DNA of 47,770 nucleotides from Curtobacterium sp. MMLR14_010 (GCF_001865015.1 NZ_MJGV01000037.1:1-47770); one strand, 5' to 3'; numbered from the stretch's first letter, positions 6,844-16,848 are shown. The notes: a model not told the origin generated them from the letters alone. Translations and numbers: made by a program.

Positions 6844-7893
6844 GTGCATGGTGAGTACAAGGTCCCAGGTGGCAAGCTCGTCGTCGTCGACCTGGAGGTC
6901 GTCGACGACACCATCCAGGAGTTCCGCCTGGCGGGTGACTTCTTCCTCGAACCGGACGATGCGCTCCCGCTGATCGACGCGGCGGTCAACGGACTGCCCG
7001 CGACGACGGACTCCACCGGGGTCGCTGCCGCCGTCCGCGCGGCGTTGCCCGCGGACGCCGTGCTGCTCGGCTTCACGCCCGAGTCCGTCGGTGTCGCTGT
7101 CCGCCGTGCCCTGTCGCGCGCCTCGACGTGGAACGACTACGACTGGCAGGTCGTCCACGAGGGCCCGATCAGCCCGAACGAGCACCTGGCGCTCGATCAG
7201 GTCCTGACGGAGGAGGTGGGGGCGGGCAGACGTGGTCCGACCCTGCGCATCTGGGAGTGGGACCAGCCCGCGGTCGTGATCGGCAGCTTCCAGTCCTTGA
7301 AGAACGAGGTCGACCCCGCCGGCGCCGAGAAGTACGGCGTCCAGGTCGTCCGGCGGATCTCCGGCGGCGGCGCGATGTTCATGGACGCCGGCGCGATCAT
7401 CTCCTACTCGCTCTACGTGCCGACCGCCCTGGTGCAGGGCATGACGTTCGCCGACTCGTACGCGTTCCTCGACGAGTGGGTGATCGAGGCGCTCAAGGCC
7501 CTCGGCATCGACGCGTTCTACCAGCCGCTCAACGACATCACCTCGGCCAAGGGCAAGATCGGCGGGGCTGCACAGAAGCGCCTCGGCACCGGGGCGCTGC
7601 TGCACCACGCCACCATGAGCTACGACATGGACGGCGAGAAGATGGTCGAGGTCCTGCGCATCGGCCGCGAGAAGATGAGCGACAAGGGGACCACCTCCGC
7701 CGCGAAGCGCGTCGACCCGCTGCGGTCGCAGACGGGGCTGTCGCGGGCGGCCATCATCGACTCGCTCATCGCCACGTTCACGCAGCGGTACAGCGCGACG
7801 CCCGGCCACGTCACGGACGAGGAGCGGTCCAAGGCCCGCGAGCTCGTCGAGACGAAGTTCGCGACGGCGGAGTGGCTCGAGCGGGTGCCGTGA
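6844..7893 (+). CDS. lplA: Lipoate-protein ligase with N-terminal accessory domain
   Basis: Attaches lipoate (or octanoate) to lipoyl domains of 2-oxoacid dehydrogenases and GcvH in an ATP-dependent two-step reaction. Residues about 1-92 (HGEYKVPGGKLVVVDLEVVD onward, GDFFLEPDDAL) resemble the small accessory domain that lies at the C-terminus of E. coli LplA. Residues about 95-349 form the biotin/lipoyl ligase fold: RRISGGGAMFMDAGAIISYS near 176-195 is the lipoyl-AMP loop, and AKGKIGGAAQKR near 237-248 contains the catalytic Lys. The domain order is therefore swapped relative to E. coli. Monocistronic, with a hairpin before it and a lipoprotein gene after it. Confidence 0.88.
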   Translation: MHGEYKVPGGKLVVVDLEVVDDTIQEFRLAGDFFLEPDDALPLIDAAVNGLPATTDSTGVAAAVRAALPADAVLLGFTPESVGVAVRRALSRASTWNDYDWQVVHEGPISPNEHLALDQVLTEEVGAGRRGPTLRIWEWDQPAVVIGSFQSLKNEVDPAGAEKYGVQVVRRISGGGAMFMDAGAIISYSLYVPTALVQGMTFADSYAFLDEWVIEALKALGIDAFYQPLNDITSAKGKIGGAAQKRLGTGALLHHATMSYDMDGEKMVEVLRIGREKMSDKGTTSAAKRVDPLRSQTGLSRAAIIDSLIATFTQRYSATPGHVTDEERSKARELVETKFATAEWLERVP

Positions 7894-7955
7894 GCTGACG
7901 AGCGGCCTCGGTGCGCGCCCCGGAACGGGGATGTCCGGCCCGGTCGAGGTGGCCC

Positions 7956-7961
7956 TAGGCT
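7956..7961 (+). promoter_or_regulatory. -10 element TAGGCT for the lipoprotein gene
   Basis: TAGGCT followed by 7 nt and the GTG at 7969; no Shine-Dalgarno sequence. Confidence 0.6.
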
Positions 7962-7968
7962 CGGGGCC

Positions 7969-8472
7969 GTGCTCCGCCGAACCCTCCTCCGTGCGTCTGC
8001 TCTGGTGGCAGCGACGCTCGTCGTCCCACTCGTCCTGGTCGGGTGCTCCTCGTCCGAGCAGGACCGAGAGGACGCCAGGAACGCGCAGTTCCGGCACTGG
8101 GCTGCCACCGTGCAGCGGGTGGTCGAAGACAGGCCGAACGGTCAGGGCGCCGCAGGGAGCCTCGGCAGCGCGGGTGCGGTGACCCTCACCCCCGACGCCG
8201 GGCACTGGGACGTGCTGGCGGTGTGCAACGGCATCGACCACATGTACTTCCGGGTCTCGGACGGCGATGCGTCGCACGTGCACTCCCGCACCGACGTGGC
8301 GTGCGGTGCCACGGCGCGGATCCCGCTCGACCTGGCAACGGCGCAGGACGTCCGGTTCCGAGGGCACCCGTACGACGAGGACGCGAAGGCGGTGTCCGAC
8401 GACACCGCGTTCCTGTTCTGGTACTTCGCGATCGTGCCGCGGGGCTGGGAACCGCCGACTGCTGCCGGATGA
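7969..8472 (+). CDS. Putative lipoprotein of unknown function
   Basis: A 167-residue protein with a type II signal peptide: basic MLRRTLLR, a hydrophobic stretch to about residue 23, then the lipobox LVGC with the modified Cys near residue 26 followed by SSSEQ. The mature part has two further cysteines (near 87 and 111) that could form a disulfide, and an HMYFRVSDGD segment. I recognise no family. It should be anchored outside the membrane. It starts with GTG supported by a TAGGCT element, and stands between the lipoate ligase and a small membrane protein gene on the same strand, each with its own promoter. Confidence 0.78.
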   Translation: MLRRTLLRASALVAATLVVPLVLVGCSSSEQDREDARNAQFRHWAATVQRVVEDRPNGQGAAGSLGSAGAVTLTPDAGHWDVLAVCNGIDHMYFRVSDGDASHVHSRTDVACGATARIPLDLATAQDVRFRGHPYDEDAKAVSDDTAFLFWYFAIVPRGWEPPTAAG

Positions 8473-8535
8473 TCCTCGGCAACCGGCTGCAACCGATCAG
8501 TCGGATCTGGTCGGACGACATCGGGTCGGACCGAT

Positions 8536-8565
8536 CGGAGGATGTCGGATCGCGAACATCCTCCG
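8536..8565 (+). terminator. Hairpin after the lipoprotein gene
   Basis: CGGAGGATGT (8536-8545) pairs with ACATCCTCCG (8556-8565) across a 10-nt loop, 64 nt beyond the lipoprotein stop. There is no T-tract. Confidence 0.5.
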
Positions 8566-8596
8566 CGCGGCTGATCCGGTGACGCATCTGGTCACG

Positions 8597-8602
8597 TAGC
8601 GT
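8597..8602 (+). promoter_or_regulatory. -10 element TAGCGT for the 8610 gene
   Basis: TAGCGT, 7 nt, then GTG. Same spacing as the other leaderless-type starts. Confidence 0.5.
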
Positions 8603-8609
8603 CACTGCC

Positions 8610-8939
8610 GTGAACTGGATGATCCTGCTGGGGGCGATGGCCGCAGCGGTCCTCGTGACGTGGATCGCCGATCGCCTGGGGTGGATCGACCTGTCGAACA
8701 AGGCCACCAACAGCGGGGGATCCGGCGGCATCGCGTCGATGATGGACGAGGTCTTCGCGCCGACCCGGCACGAGACGCAAGCTGAGTACGAACGGCAGTC
8801 GCGCCTCCCGAAGGAGGCCCCGACGCCCGCCGGTGACGACCACGACCTGCTCAGCGGCACCGTGCTCATCCGCGTGCCCGCGGTGCGCCCGGCCGGACGG
8901 CACGTCGGCAGCATCGGGACGCACGACCGCTCGTACTGA
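8610..8939 (+). CDS. Small membrane-anchored protein, possibly DUF6191
   Basis: A 109-residue protein with one N-terminal hydrophobic helix (about residues 3-18), then a Gly/Ser linker and a soluble tail. The segment MMDEVFAPTRHETQAEYERQ followed by LSGTVLIRVP resembles the short actinobacterial DUF6191 proteins; that assignment is from memory and uncertain. No catalytic motif is visible. The start is GTG with a -10-like element directly upstream. It faces a GNAT gene on the other strand across a hairpin. Confidence 0.7.
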   Translation: MNWMILLGAMAAAVLVTWIADRLGWIDLSNKATNSGGSGGIASMMDEVFAPTRHETQAEYERQSRLPKEAPTPAGDDHDLLSGTVLIRVPAVRPAGRHVGSIGTHDRSY

Positions 8940-9000
8940 GCGCACGTCCGCGGGCTCGCGCGTGAGGGTTCGCGCCTGCATGCTCGCGCGTCAGCGCGCA

Positions 9001-9059
9001 TCGAGGGAGCAGAAGACGTCGAGTCGCTGCCGGCGAGGCGACGATTGCTGCTCCCTCGA
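9001..9059. terminator. Hairpin between convergent genes
   Basis: TCGAGGGAGCAG (9001-9012) and CTGCTCCCTCGA (9048-9059) are exact 12-bp complements, with an inner GTCGC/GCGAC pair. Its position between the 3' ends of the 8610 gene and the GNAT gene fits a bidirectional terminator. Confidence 0.6.
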
Positions 9060-9083
9060 CGGAGGCGCGGAGCGCGGCGCGCG

Positions 9084-9368
9084 TCAGCGCGTCGTGAGCT
9101 CCTGGTAGTCCGGGTGGCGCTCGATCCAGGCGGCGACGTAGCTGCACTGCGGCACGACGCGGAGCGAGGAGCCTGAGCGCACGTCGTCCAGCGCGTGCTG
9201 CACGAGGATCGACGCGTGGCCGCCGCCGCGGTGTGCGGGCTCGACCTCGGTGTGCACGAAGCGGATCTCGTCGGCGTCGGCCTCGTACGCGGCGAAGCCG
9301 ATCACCTCGCCGTCCTCGACGAGGGAGTACTGCTGCTGGTCGGTGTCGTTGCGGACGTCAAGAGCCAT
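9084..9368 (-). CDS. Short GNAT-family N-acetyltransferase (YidJ/YjdJ type)
   Basis: A 94-residue mini-GNAT. After an N-terminal strand region (YSLVEDGEVIGFAAYEAD) comes IRFVHTEVEPAHRGGGHASI, in which HRGGGHAS is the acetyl-CoA pyrophosphate loop, and then VVPQCSYVAAWIERHPDYQE, the typical end of this short family (PxCxYVxxWxxRHPEY). Members are cytosolic and their substrates are mostly unknown. The start is ATG 9368. It appears monocistronic; the DHA2 exporter upstream on the same strand is separated by a hairpin. Confidence 0.88.
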   Translation of the reverse strand: MALDVRNDTDQQQYSLVEDGEVIGFAAYEADADEIRFVHTEVEPAHRGGGHASILVQHALDDVRSGSSLRVVPQCSYVAAWIERHPDYQELTTR

Positions 9369-9431
9369 GCGCGCGAGGCTACGCGGCGATCCCGGACACC
9401 CGGTGGAGACGACCGGGCGTCATGGAACGAC

Positions 9432-9459
9432 GAAGCCGCTGTCGTCCGACAGCGGCTTC
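9432..9459 (-). terminator. Terminator hairpin of the DHA2 exporter
   Basis: GAAGCCGCTG pairs with CAGCGGCTTC around a short loop, 28 nt beyond the exporter stop on the minus strand and upstream of the GNAT gene. Confidence 0.65.
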
Positions 9460-9486
9460 ATCGTGCTGGAGCGGGCTCCGGTGTGG

Positions 9487-11955
9487 CTACTCGGCCGAGT
9501 GGCGGCCGTGCTGGTGGTCGCCCTCGTCCGGACGGGAGGCCGTGCCCGGCTGGGAAGCGTCGGGACCGCTGGCAGCTCGCCCGGCATCCGACCCCGCGGC
9601 GTGCGCCGCGTGCTGGGTCCGGATGGCACCCGTCGTGGTGGCGGGCTCGTCCACCGGTGCAGCGGCCGAGTGGGCACCGTGCGTCGGCGCGTCGGGCAGG
9701 GGTGCCCGGGTGTCGCTCGCCCGGGGCAGCACCGAGACGCCGCCGCCCTCGACGGAGCGGGCGGACCGCGGTTGGGCGGGGACGTCCGGCGAGGTCGGGA
9801 CCACGTGCATCGACCCGGTGTCCGGCGACACGAGCGAGCCCATGCCCGCTGCGGACTGCTGGGCGTCGACCGTCAGGCGGTCGTCGTCGCCGTCACCGTT
9901 GTCACCACCACCAGATGCTGCGGCACGGGCGGTGTCCGCACGCTCCTGCAACGCCGAGGTCTTGCGCAGCGGCGGCACGCGGAAGAACCACGTCAGCACG
10001 AACGCGATGAGGACCACGCCGAGGCCGACGAAGTACACCGTGACCGTCGAGTCGCTGAACCCGACCAGGAACGGACGGGTCAGGCGCTTGTCGGCACCGT
10101 TGAGGAACGAGGTGTCGCTCGTCGCGGAGCTCGAGGACGAGTTCGCGGCGGAGTCACCGTTCTTCAGCTGCTTGATGAGGGTCGGCGTGACCTCGTCGAC
10201 GACGTTCTTCCGCTGGGCGGCGTTCGCGTAGTCGATCTGCAGCGTGCCGCCGTCACCGACCTCGGCGTTCGCCCGGCTCGCGGCGGTCTGCAGGGCCTGG
10301 CGCTCGGCGGCGGGCGTCGCGGCGGCGACCTGCTCGGAGATCACGGACTGCGCGGCTGCGGCCGGGACGGTCCCTGCGGCCACCTGCTGCTGGACAGCGG
10401 CGGTCACCTGCTTCGTCACGGCGGCGTCGGCGGCCTGCTTGGCCTGGACCGCGCCCCTGTCGAGGCCGTCCTGCACGTTCTGCTTGACCGGGTCGACGAT
10501 CTTGGTCCAGATGTTGTCCATCACACCCTGGTTCTGGCGGGCGTTCGCGACGGACGGGGTGAGTGCAGCGTTGAGCGCACTCGAGAGGTCGGCCTTGTTC
10601 TGCATCGCCGTCGTGATGTTCGTCGGCATGAGCGTGAACAGCACCGAGAGGAGCACGGCTGTGCCCATCGTGCCGCCGATCTGGCGGAAGAACGTCGCGG
10701 AGCTGGTCGCGACACCGATGTCACGGGGGCTGACCGACCCCTGCGCGGCGAGGGTCAGCGTCTGCATGAGCTGCCCGAGGCCGAGCCCGATGAGGAACAT
10801 GCCCGTCATCAGGAACACGAGCGAGCTGTCCGCGGTGAGGAAGGTCAGCACGGTGAAGCCGAGGGCCGTGAACGCGGTGCCGGTGACCGGGAAGATGCGG
10901 TACTTGCCCGTGCGGGACACGATCTGGCCGGACGCGATCGAGGAGATCATCAGACCGATGACCATCGGGAGCATCGCGAAGCCGGACTCGGTCGGGGTCA
11001 CGCCCTTCACGATCTGCAGGTACAGCGGGATGGTCAGCATCGCGCCGAACATGCCGAAGCCGACGAGCACGGAGAGGATCGCGGCCATCGAGAAGACGTG
11101 CGACCCGAAGAGCTTCAGCGGCAGGATCGCGTCGTCGCCCATCGCGCGCTCGACGATGATGAACCCGATCAGGCCGAGCGCACCGATCGCGTAGCAGGCG
11201 ATGGCGCCGGGGGAGGCCCAGCCCCACTCGCGGCCCTGCTCGGCGATGAGGAGCAGCGGCACGAGGGTGGTGATGACGAGCGTCGCGCCCCACCAGTCGA
11301 TGCGGGGCTTGCCGCGGTCGCCGAACTTCGGCAGGTGCAGGAACGTCAGGACCATGAACAGGGCGATGACGCCGACCGGCACGTTGATCAGGAAGACCCA
11401 GCGCCAGCCGGACACGAAGAGGATCTGGTTCGCACCGGCGAACAGGCCGCCGACCAGCGGGCCGATGACGCTCGAGATGCCGAACACGGCGAGGAAGTAG
11501 CCCTGGTACTTCGCACGCTCGCGGGGGGCGAGCATGTCGCCCATGATCGCGAGCGGCAGCGACATCAGGCCACCGGCGCCGAGGCCCTGCAGCGCGCGGA
11601 AGCCGGCGAGCATGAGCATCGAGGTCGAGAACGACGCGGCGAACGAGCCGAGGATGAAGATGCCGATCGCGGTGAGGAACAGCGGGCGGCGTCCGAAGAT
11701 GTCGGAGAGCTTGCCGTAGATCGGGGTCGTGATCGTCGAGGCGATCAGGTAGGCCGTGGTCACCCAGGCCTGCTGGTCGAGCCCGTGCAGGTCGTCACCG
11801 ATCGTGCGGATCGCCGTGCCGACGATCGTCTGGTCGAGCGCACCGAGGAACATGCCGGCCATGAGGCCGTAGATCACGAGCAGGATCTGTCGGTGGTTCA
11901 TCACGACGTTGGACGCCGTGGTGGTTCCCGCGGGGGCGGTCGCCGTCTGGGTCAT
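9487..11955 (-). CDS. DHA2-family MFS drug exporter with large extracytoplasmic insert
   Basis: Proton-driven multidrug exporter of the EmrB/QacA (14-helix) family in the inner membrane. The N-terminal half shows LDQTIVGTAIRTIGDDL (motif D1, about residues 40-56), GKLSDIFGRRPLF (motif A, about 81-93) and GIGPLVGG-like motif C. The protein has 822 residues against about 500 for the family. Two regions explain the excess: roughly residues 455-635, rich in Ala, Gln and Thr, between the last two helices, and a charged, Pro/Ala/Gly-rich tail after about residue 670. The final helix is VYFVGLGVVLIAFVLTWFFR. The start is ATG 11955. No regulator gene is adjacent. Confidence 0.88.
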   Translation of the reverse strand: MTQTATAPAGTTTASNVVMNHRQILLVIYGLMAGMFLGALDQTIVGTAIRTIGDDLHGLDQQAWVTTAYLIASTITTPIYGKLSDIFGRRPLFLTAIGIFILGSFAASFSTSMLMLAGFRALQGLGAGGLMSLPLAIMGDMLAPRERAKYQGYFLAVFGISSVIGPLVGGLFAGANQILFVSGWRWVFLINVPVGVIALFMVLTFLHLPKFGDRGKPRIDWWGATLVITTLVPLLLIAEQGREWGWASPGAIACYAIGALGLIGFIIVERAMGDDAILPLKLFGSHVFSMAAILSVLVGFGMFGAMLTIPLYLQIVKGVTPTESGFAMLPMVIGLMISSIASGQIVSRTGKYRIFPVTGTAFTALGFTVLTFLTADSSLVFLMTGMFLIGLGLGQLMQTLTLAAQGSVSPRDIGVATSSATFFRQIGGTMGTAVLLSVLFTLMPTNITTAMQNKADLSSALNAALTPSVANARQNQGVMDNIWTKIVDPVKQNVQDGLDRGAVQAKQAADAAVTKQVTAAVQQQVAAGTVPAAAAQSVISEQVAAATPAAERQALQTAASRANAEVGDGGTLQIDYANAAQRKNVVDEVTPTLIKQLKNGDSAANSSSSSATSDTSFLNGADKRLTRPFLVGFSDSTVTVYFVGLGVVLIAFVLTWFFRVPPLRKTSALQERADTARAAASGGGDNGDGDDDRLTVDAQQSAAGMGSLVSPDTGSMHVVPTSPDVPAQPRSARSVEGGGVSVLPRASDTRAPLPDAPTHGAHSAAAPVDEPATTTGAIRTQHAAHAAGSDAGRAASGPDASQPGTASRPDEGDHQHGRHSAE

Positions 11956-11995
11956 GTGCAGGGTCTCCCGGTACCGAGGCGCTGTGGTCAGAAAA

Positions 11996-12010
11996 TTGCG
12001 CTGTCTGCAA
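11996..12010. promoter_or_regulatory. Small palindrome upstream of the DHA2 exporter
   Basis: TTGC-n7-GCAA lies about 40 bp upstream of the exporter start, in an AT-richer stretch (11988-12018) that is the likely promoter. It could be an operator; support is positional only. The rest of 12019-12159 shows nothing clear. Confidence 0.3.
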
Positions 12011-12159
12011 AGTTACATCTGCCGCAACCAGTCGGTCGTCCGGGAGCGGCTTCCTGAGTGGATCGGCAGGGATCCGCACGGGAACGGCACAGCGGTGTGC
12101 GTCGCCACCTGCTGCCCGATCGCCCGAGGCTACGCCCGCGCTGTCGGTGCGGTGGTCGG

Positions 12160-13437
12160 GTGACGACGACGCTCCTCGACGACGAGATCCTGTCCACCCT
12201 CCGCACCGCCGCCGACCGCGTCCGCGCGGCGATCGGCGCCGACGTCGGGGACCGGGTGGAGCGAGCGCTCACCCGGACGCTGCGGGAGACCATCTCGCTC
12301 GACGAGGACGGTGCCTTCGTCATCACGGGGGACATCCCGGCGATGTGGCTGCGCGACTCCACTACGCAGATGACGCCGTACCTGCGGCTCGTCGGGGAGA
12401 GCCCGGCGCTCGCCGACCTGCTGTGGTCCGTCGTGCGCCGGCAGTTCCGGCTGATCGACCACGACCCGTACGCCAACTCCTTCAACCGGGAGCCGAACGG
12501 GGCGCACTGGGACGAGGACGACCTGAACGCCGACCCGCTCGTGTGGGAGCAGAAGTACGAGGTCGACAGCCTGGCCTACCCGGTGACCTTCGCGCGCACC
12601 CTGTGGCGGAGCACCGGCTCGACCGACGTCCTCGACGAGCGCGCCCACCGGGTGTTCCGCACGATCGTGGTGCAGTGGCGGGCGGAGCAGGACCACGACG
12701 CGTCCGCCTACCGGTTCGTCCGCGCCGGTGCGATCCCCACCGAGACGCTGGCCCGTGACGGCCGAGGGACGCCGGTCGGTCCGACGGGCATGACGTGGTG
12801 CGGCTTCCGGCCGTCGGACGACGCATGCACGTACGGCTACAACGTCCCCGCGAACCTGTTCGCCGCCGAGGCGCTGTCGGCCGTCGCCGAGCTGGCACGG
12901 GCGGTCTGGTCCGACGGCGCACTGGCCGACGCGGCCGACGTGCTCCGGACGGAGATCACCGCGGGAGTCGCACGGCACGGCGTCGTCCCCGGGCCGGACG
13001 GCACCGACGTCTACGCGTACGAAGTCGACGGGCTCGGCGGGGTGCTGCTGATGGACGACGCGAACACCCCGTCGCTGCTGTCGTTGCCCCTGTCGGCGCC
13101 GTCGGTCGTCGACGAGACCGTGTGGCGGGCGACCCGGTCGTTCGTGCTCTCGCCGGCGAACCCGTTCTGGTTCTCGGGCTCGGTGGCCGCGGGCATCGGC
13201 AGTCCGCACACGCTGCCGGACCGGGTGTGGCCGATCGCGCTCGCCGTGGAGGGCCTGGTGTCGGGATCACCGGCGCGGCGCCGGGAGCTGCTCGACGTGC
13301 TCGTCGCGACGGACGCGGGCACCGGGGACATGCACGAGTCGTTCGACGTCGACGACCCGACGCAGTTCTCGCGGCCGTGGTTCTCGTGGGCGGACGCGAT
13401 GTTCTGCGAACTGGCGATGGTGGCGGCGGAGGACTGA
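12160..13437 (+). CDS. GH125 exo-alpha-1,6-mannosidase
   Basis: Glycoside hydrolase family 125 (formerly DUF1237), an inverting, metal-independent exo-acting alpha-1,6-mannosidase. The 425-residue length fits. Family hallmarks visible are GDIPAMWLRDSTTQMTPYL (about residues 57-75), ANSFNREPNG (about 106-115), GMTWCGFRPSDDACTYGYN (about 209-227), MDDANTPSLLSLPL (about 297-310) and the C-terminal DMHESFDVDDPTQFSRPWFSW split across 390-412. There is no signal peptide, so it probably acts on imported mannosides from fungal or plant glycans. I chose GTG 12160; an upstream frame to 12058 encodes an Arg-rich non-conserved extension. It faces pgm. Confidence 0.9.
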   Translation: MTTTLLDDEILSTLRTAADRVRAAIGADVGDRVERALTRTLRETISLDEDGAFVITGDIPAMWLRDSTTQMTPYLRLVGESPALADLLWSVVRRQFRLIDHDPYANSFNREPNGAHWDEDDLNADPLVWEQKYEVDSLAYPVTFARTLWRSTGSTDVLDERAHRVFRTIVVQWRAEQDHDASAYRFVRAGAIPTETLARDGRGTPVGPTGMTWCGFRPSDDACTYGYNVPANLFAAEALSAVAELARAVWSDGALADAADVLRTEITAGVARHGVVPGPDGTDVYAYEVDGLGGVLLMDDANTPSLLSLPLSAPSVVDETVWRATRSFVLSPANPFWFSGSVAAGIGSPHTLPDRVWPIALAVEGLVSGSPARRRELLDVLVATDAGTGDMHESFDVDDPTQFSRPWFSWADAMFCELAMVAAED

Positions 13438-13460
13438 GCCCCCGCCGCCGACCGGGATGA

Positions 13461-15080
<1,620 letters not shown>

Positions 15081-15126
15081 GCGCCCATCCTGGCATCGTC
15101 CGCGTGGACACGCTCAGGGACGGGAC

Positions 15127-15372
15127 TCAGGCGGTGCGGAACGACCCGGTCGCGGTGCGGAACGAGCCCGTGACGGTCCGGTTCGAGGCCGTGACGGTGC
15201 CCGGTCGGGTGGCCTGCACGTCGACGAAGCGGCCGAGACGCCCGGTCACCGGGACGCCCGTGTAGGTGCCGACGGTGTCGATCGAACGCGAGCCGGTGAA
15301 GGTGCCGCGCTCGTCGCGCTGCTCGGTGCCGGACACGTAGGCACCGCCGAACGGGGAGGTGTGCTGCGTCAT
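15127..15372 (-). CDS. Small Thr/Gly-rich protein of unknown function
   Basis: An 81-residue protein that starts at ATG 15372 with a good AGGAG site 6 nt upstream. The sequence is rich in Thr, Gly, Ser, Val and Arg with alternating strand-like pattern, and ends in a short internal repeat, TGSFRTA twice. There are no cysteines, membrane segments or known motifs. It has one of the best consensus promoters in the window and a leader of about 65 nt, so it is likely well expressed. It lies between pgm and the methyltransferase gene. I do not recognise a family; small beta-rich DNA- or surface-binding roles are possible but unsupported. Confidence 0.7.
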   Translation of the reverse strand: MTQHTSPFGGAYVSGTEQRDERGTFTGSRSIDTVGTYTGVPVTGRLGRFVDVQATRPGTVTASNRTVTGSFRTATGSFRTA

Positions 15373-15446
15373 GGGGTCTCCTCGGGGTGGTGCGACGGCG
15401 AGGAGCCGCCAGTTCGACGGCTCCGACGTCGTCGACTGGAACCACA

Positions 15447-15475
15447 ATCCTACCGCGTTGTCTTGCATTGTTCAA
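15447..15475 (-). promoter_or_regulatory. Consensus-like sigma-70 promoter TTGAAC-17-TAGGAT
   Basis: On the minus strand TTGAAC (15475-15470) and TAGGAT (15452-15447) are separated by exactly 17 bp. The start site would be near 15440, giving a 5' leader of about 68 nt before the 81-residue gene at 15372. This is the only clear -35/-10 pair I found. Confidence 0.7.
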
Positions 15476-15496
15476 GAAAACGCGCTTGATGGAGGA

Positions 15497-16165
15497 TCAG
15501 GCCACGAGCTCGCAGAAGCTCCGGCCGGCAGCGGTCCAGCTCGACCGCGTGGTCAACCCGACGTCGGCCGCGTACCGCCGGAGGGCGTCGAGGCCGACCT
15601 CGGCCCACGGGAACTCGGCGCTGGCGTGACCGTCGGTGTCGACGACACGTGCCTGGTAGGTGCGGTCCGCCGTGCGGTCGGTGTGCGTCTCGACGACCAC
15701 CCGGCCGCCGTCGCGGACGATGTCCCGACAGCGCTCGAGCAGGGCGGCGGGATCCCCACCGATGCCGATGTTGCCGTCGAGGACGAGGGCGGTGTCCCAG
15801 CGTCCTTCGTCGGGCACGGTGTCGAAGACGGAACCCTGGACGGCACGGCCGCCGGAGCGGGTCGCGATCGCCACGGCGTCGGCGGAGACGTCGACGCCGA
15901 GCGACGGGATCCCGAGCGCCGCCGCGGCGACGAGCATGCGCCCGGGGCCGCAGCCGATGTCGATCACGGGGCCGTCGACGTCGTCGAGCAGGGAGCGGTC
16001 GACCCGGTCGGCCGCGGCGTTCCAGCGGCCGACGTCCATGGTCACGTCGGCGTCCGGACGGCCGAGGTCGGTGAGCCGCAGGCGACCGTCGGTGCGGAGC
16101 GCGCGGGCGTAGGGCTCGTCGCCGCCGGTGCCGAAGGTGACCGCGGTCTGGGTGATGTCGCTCAT
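15497..16165 (-). CDS. Class I SAM-dependent methyltransferase
   Basis: A 222-residue methyltransferase with Rossmann fold. VIDIGCGPGRMLVAAAALG (about residues 67-85) is motif I, GVDVSADAVAIA (about 89-100) is motif II with the acidic ribose ligand, and DTALVLDGNIGIGGDP (about 124-139) is motif IV. The substrate is unknown. The ATG overlaps the stop of the DUF2064 gene by ATGA, so it is translationally coupled as the last gene of the GT2-DUF2064-methyltransferase unit. In actinobacteria this trio recurs together, which suggests a common small-molecule or glycan modification pathway. Confidence 0.87.
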   Translation of the reverse strand: MSDITQTAVTFGTGGDEPYARALRTDGRLRLTDLGRPDADVTMDVGRWNAAADRVDRSLLDDVDGPVIDIGCGPGRMLVAAAALGIPSLGVDVSADAVAIATRSGGRAVQGSVFDTVPDEGRWDTALVLDGNIGIGGDPAALLERCRDIVRDGGRVVVETHTDRTADRTYQARVVDTDGHASAEFPWAEVGLDALRRYAADVGLTTRSSWTAAGRSFCELVA

Positions 16166-16848
16166 CGGAGGGCTCCAGTCGTGACGGAGGCGTCCACCGG
16201 TTCGGCGTCCAGGGCCGTGGCGAACGCGGACGTGGGGGCGAGGCCGGCGACGCGCTGGGCGTCCGGGACCGTGTCCACGTCGAGCAGGGTGGTGAGGGTG
16301 CCGACGTCGAGACCGGCGTCGGTGAGGCGTGCGAGCTGGACGGCGCCGGTGTCGTCCTGGGACATCGGCACGCCCCGCAGGAGTGTGCCGTCGGGCCGTC
16401 CGAGGGACAGGGACCAGAAGCCGCCGTCCTCCGCCGGGCCGAACCAGGCGTCGCGCCCGGGTGCGTCGAGCACCGGGGCGAGGTCGTCCGCGGAGAGCTG
16501 CGGGGTGTCCATGCCGACGAGCAGGGTCGGGCCGGTCATCGTGTCGAAGAGGAACCCGAGGCGCTCGTCGAGTCCGCCGTCGGGCTGGGGGAGCACGTCA
16601 AAGCCCGCGGCGGCGTCGGGGACCACGGTGCCGTCGAAGAACAGCACGCGGCGCTCGACGGGCAGGGCGGCGATGGTCCTGAGCGTGTCGTCGAGGCTGG
16701 CGGCGGCGACCCGGGCGGCGGCCTCGGGCGAGAGCGCCGGGGTCAGCCGGGTCTTCACCTTGCCGGGCAGGCACTCCTTCGCGATGACGACGACGGTCAG
16801 CGGGACGGGGGTCGTGGCGGGCATCGACGCTGCGGCGGCGGCGGTCAC
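16162..16848 (-). CDS. TIGR04282/DUF2064 glycosyltransferase-like protein
   Basis: A 228-residue GT-A-fold protein of the DUF2064 family, related to the guanylyltransferase CofC/MobA group and named for members in arsenosugar clusters. TVVVIAKECLPGKVKTRLTPAL (split as TVVVIAKEC at about 18-26, PGKVKTRLTPAL at 28-39) is the nucleotide-sugar loop; VGMDTPQLSADDL (about 111-123) holds the DxD-like acid pair; FGPAEDGGFWSLSL (about 136-149) is the family's GPAxDGGY motif. The GTG start overlaps the GT2 stop by GTGA and the stop overlaps the methyltransferase ATG. The two likely act in sequence on the same product. Substrate unknown. Confidence 0.85.
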   Translation of the reverse strand: MTAAAAASMPATTPVPLTVVVIAKECLPGKVKTRLTPALSPEAAARVAAASLDDTLRTIAALPVERRVLFFDGTVVPDAAAGFDVLPQPDGGLDERLGFLFDTMTGPTLLVGMDTPQLSADDLAPVLDAPGRDAWFGPAEDGGFWSLSLGRPDGTLLRGVPMSQDDTGAVQLARLTDAGLDVGTLTTLLDVDTVPDAQRVAGLAPTSAFATALDAEPVDASVTTGALR

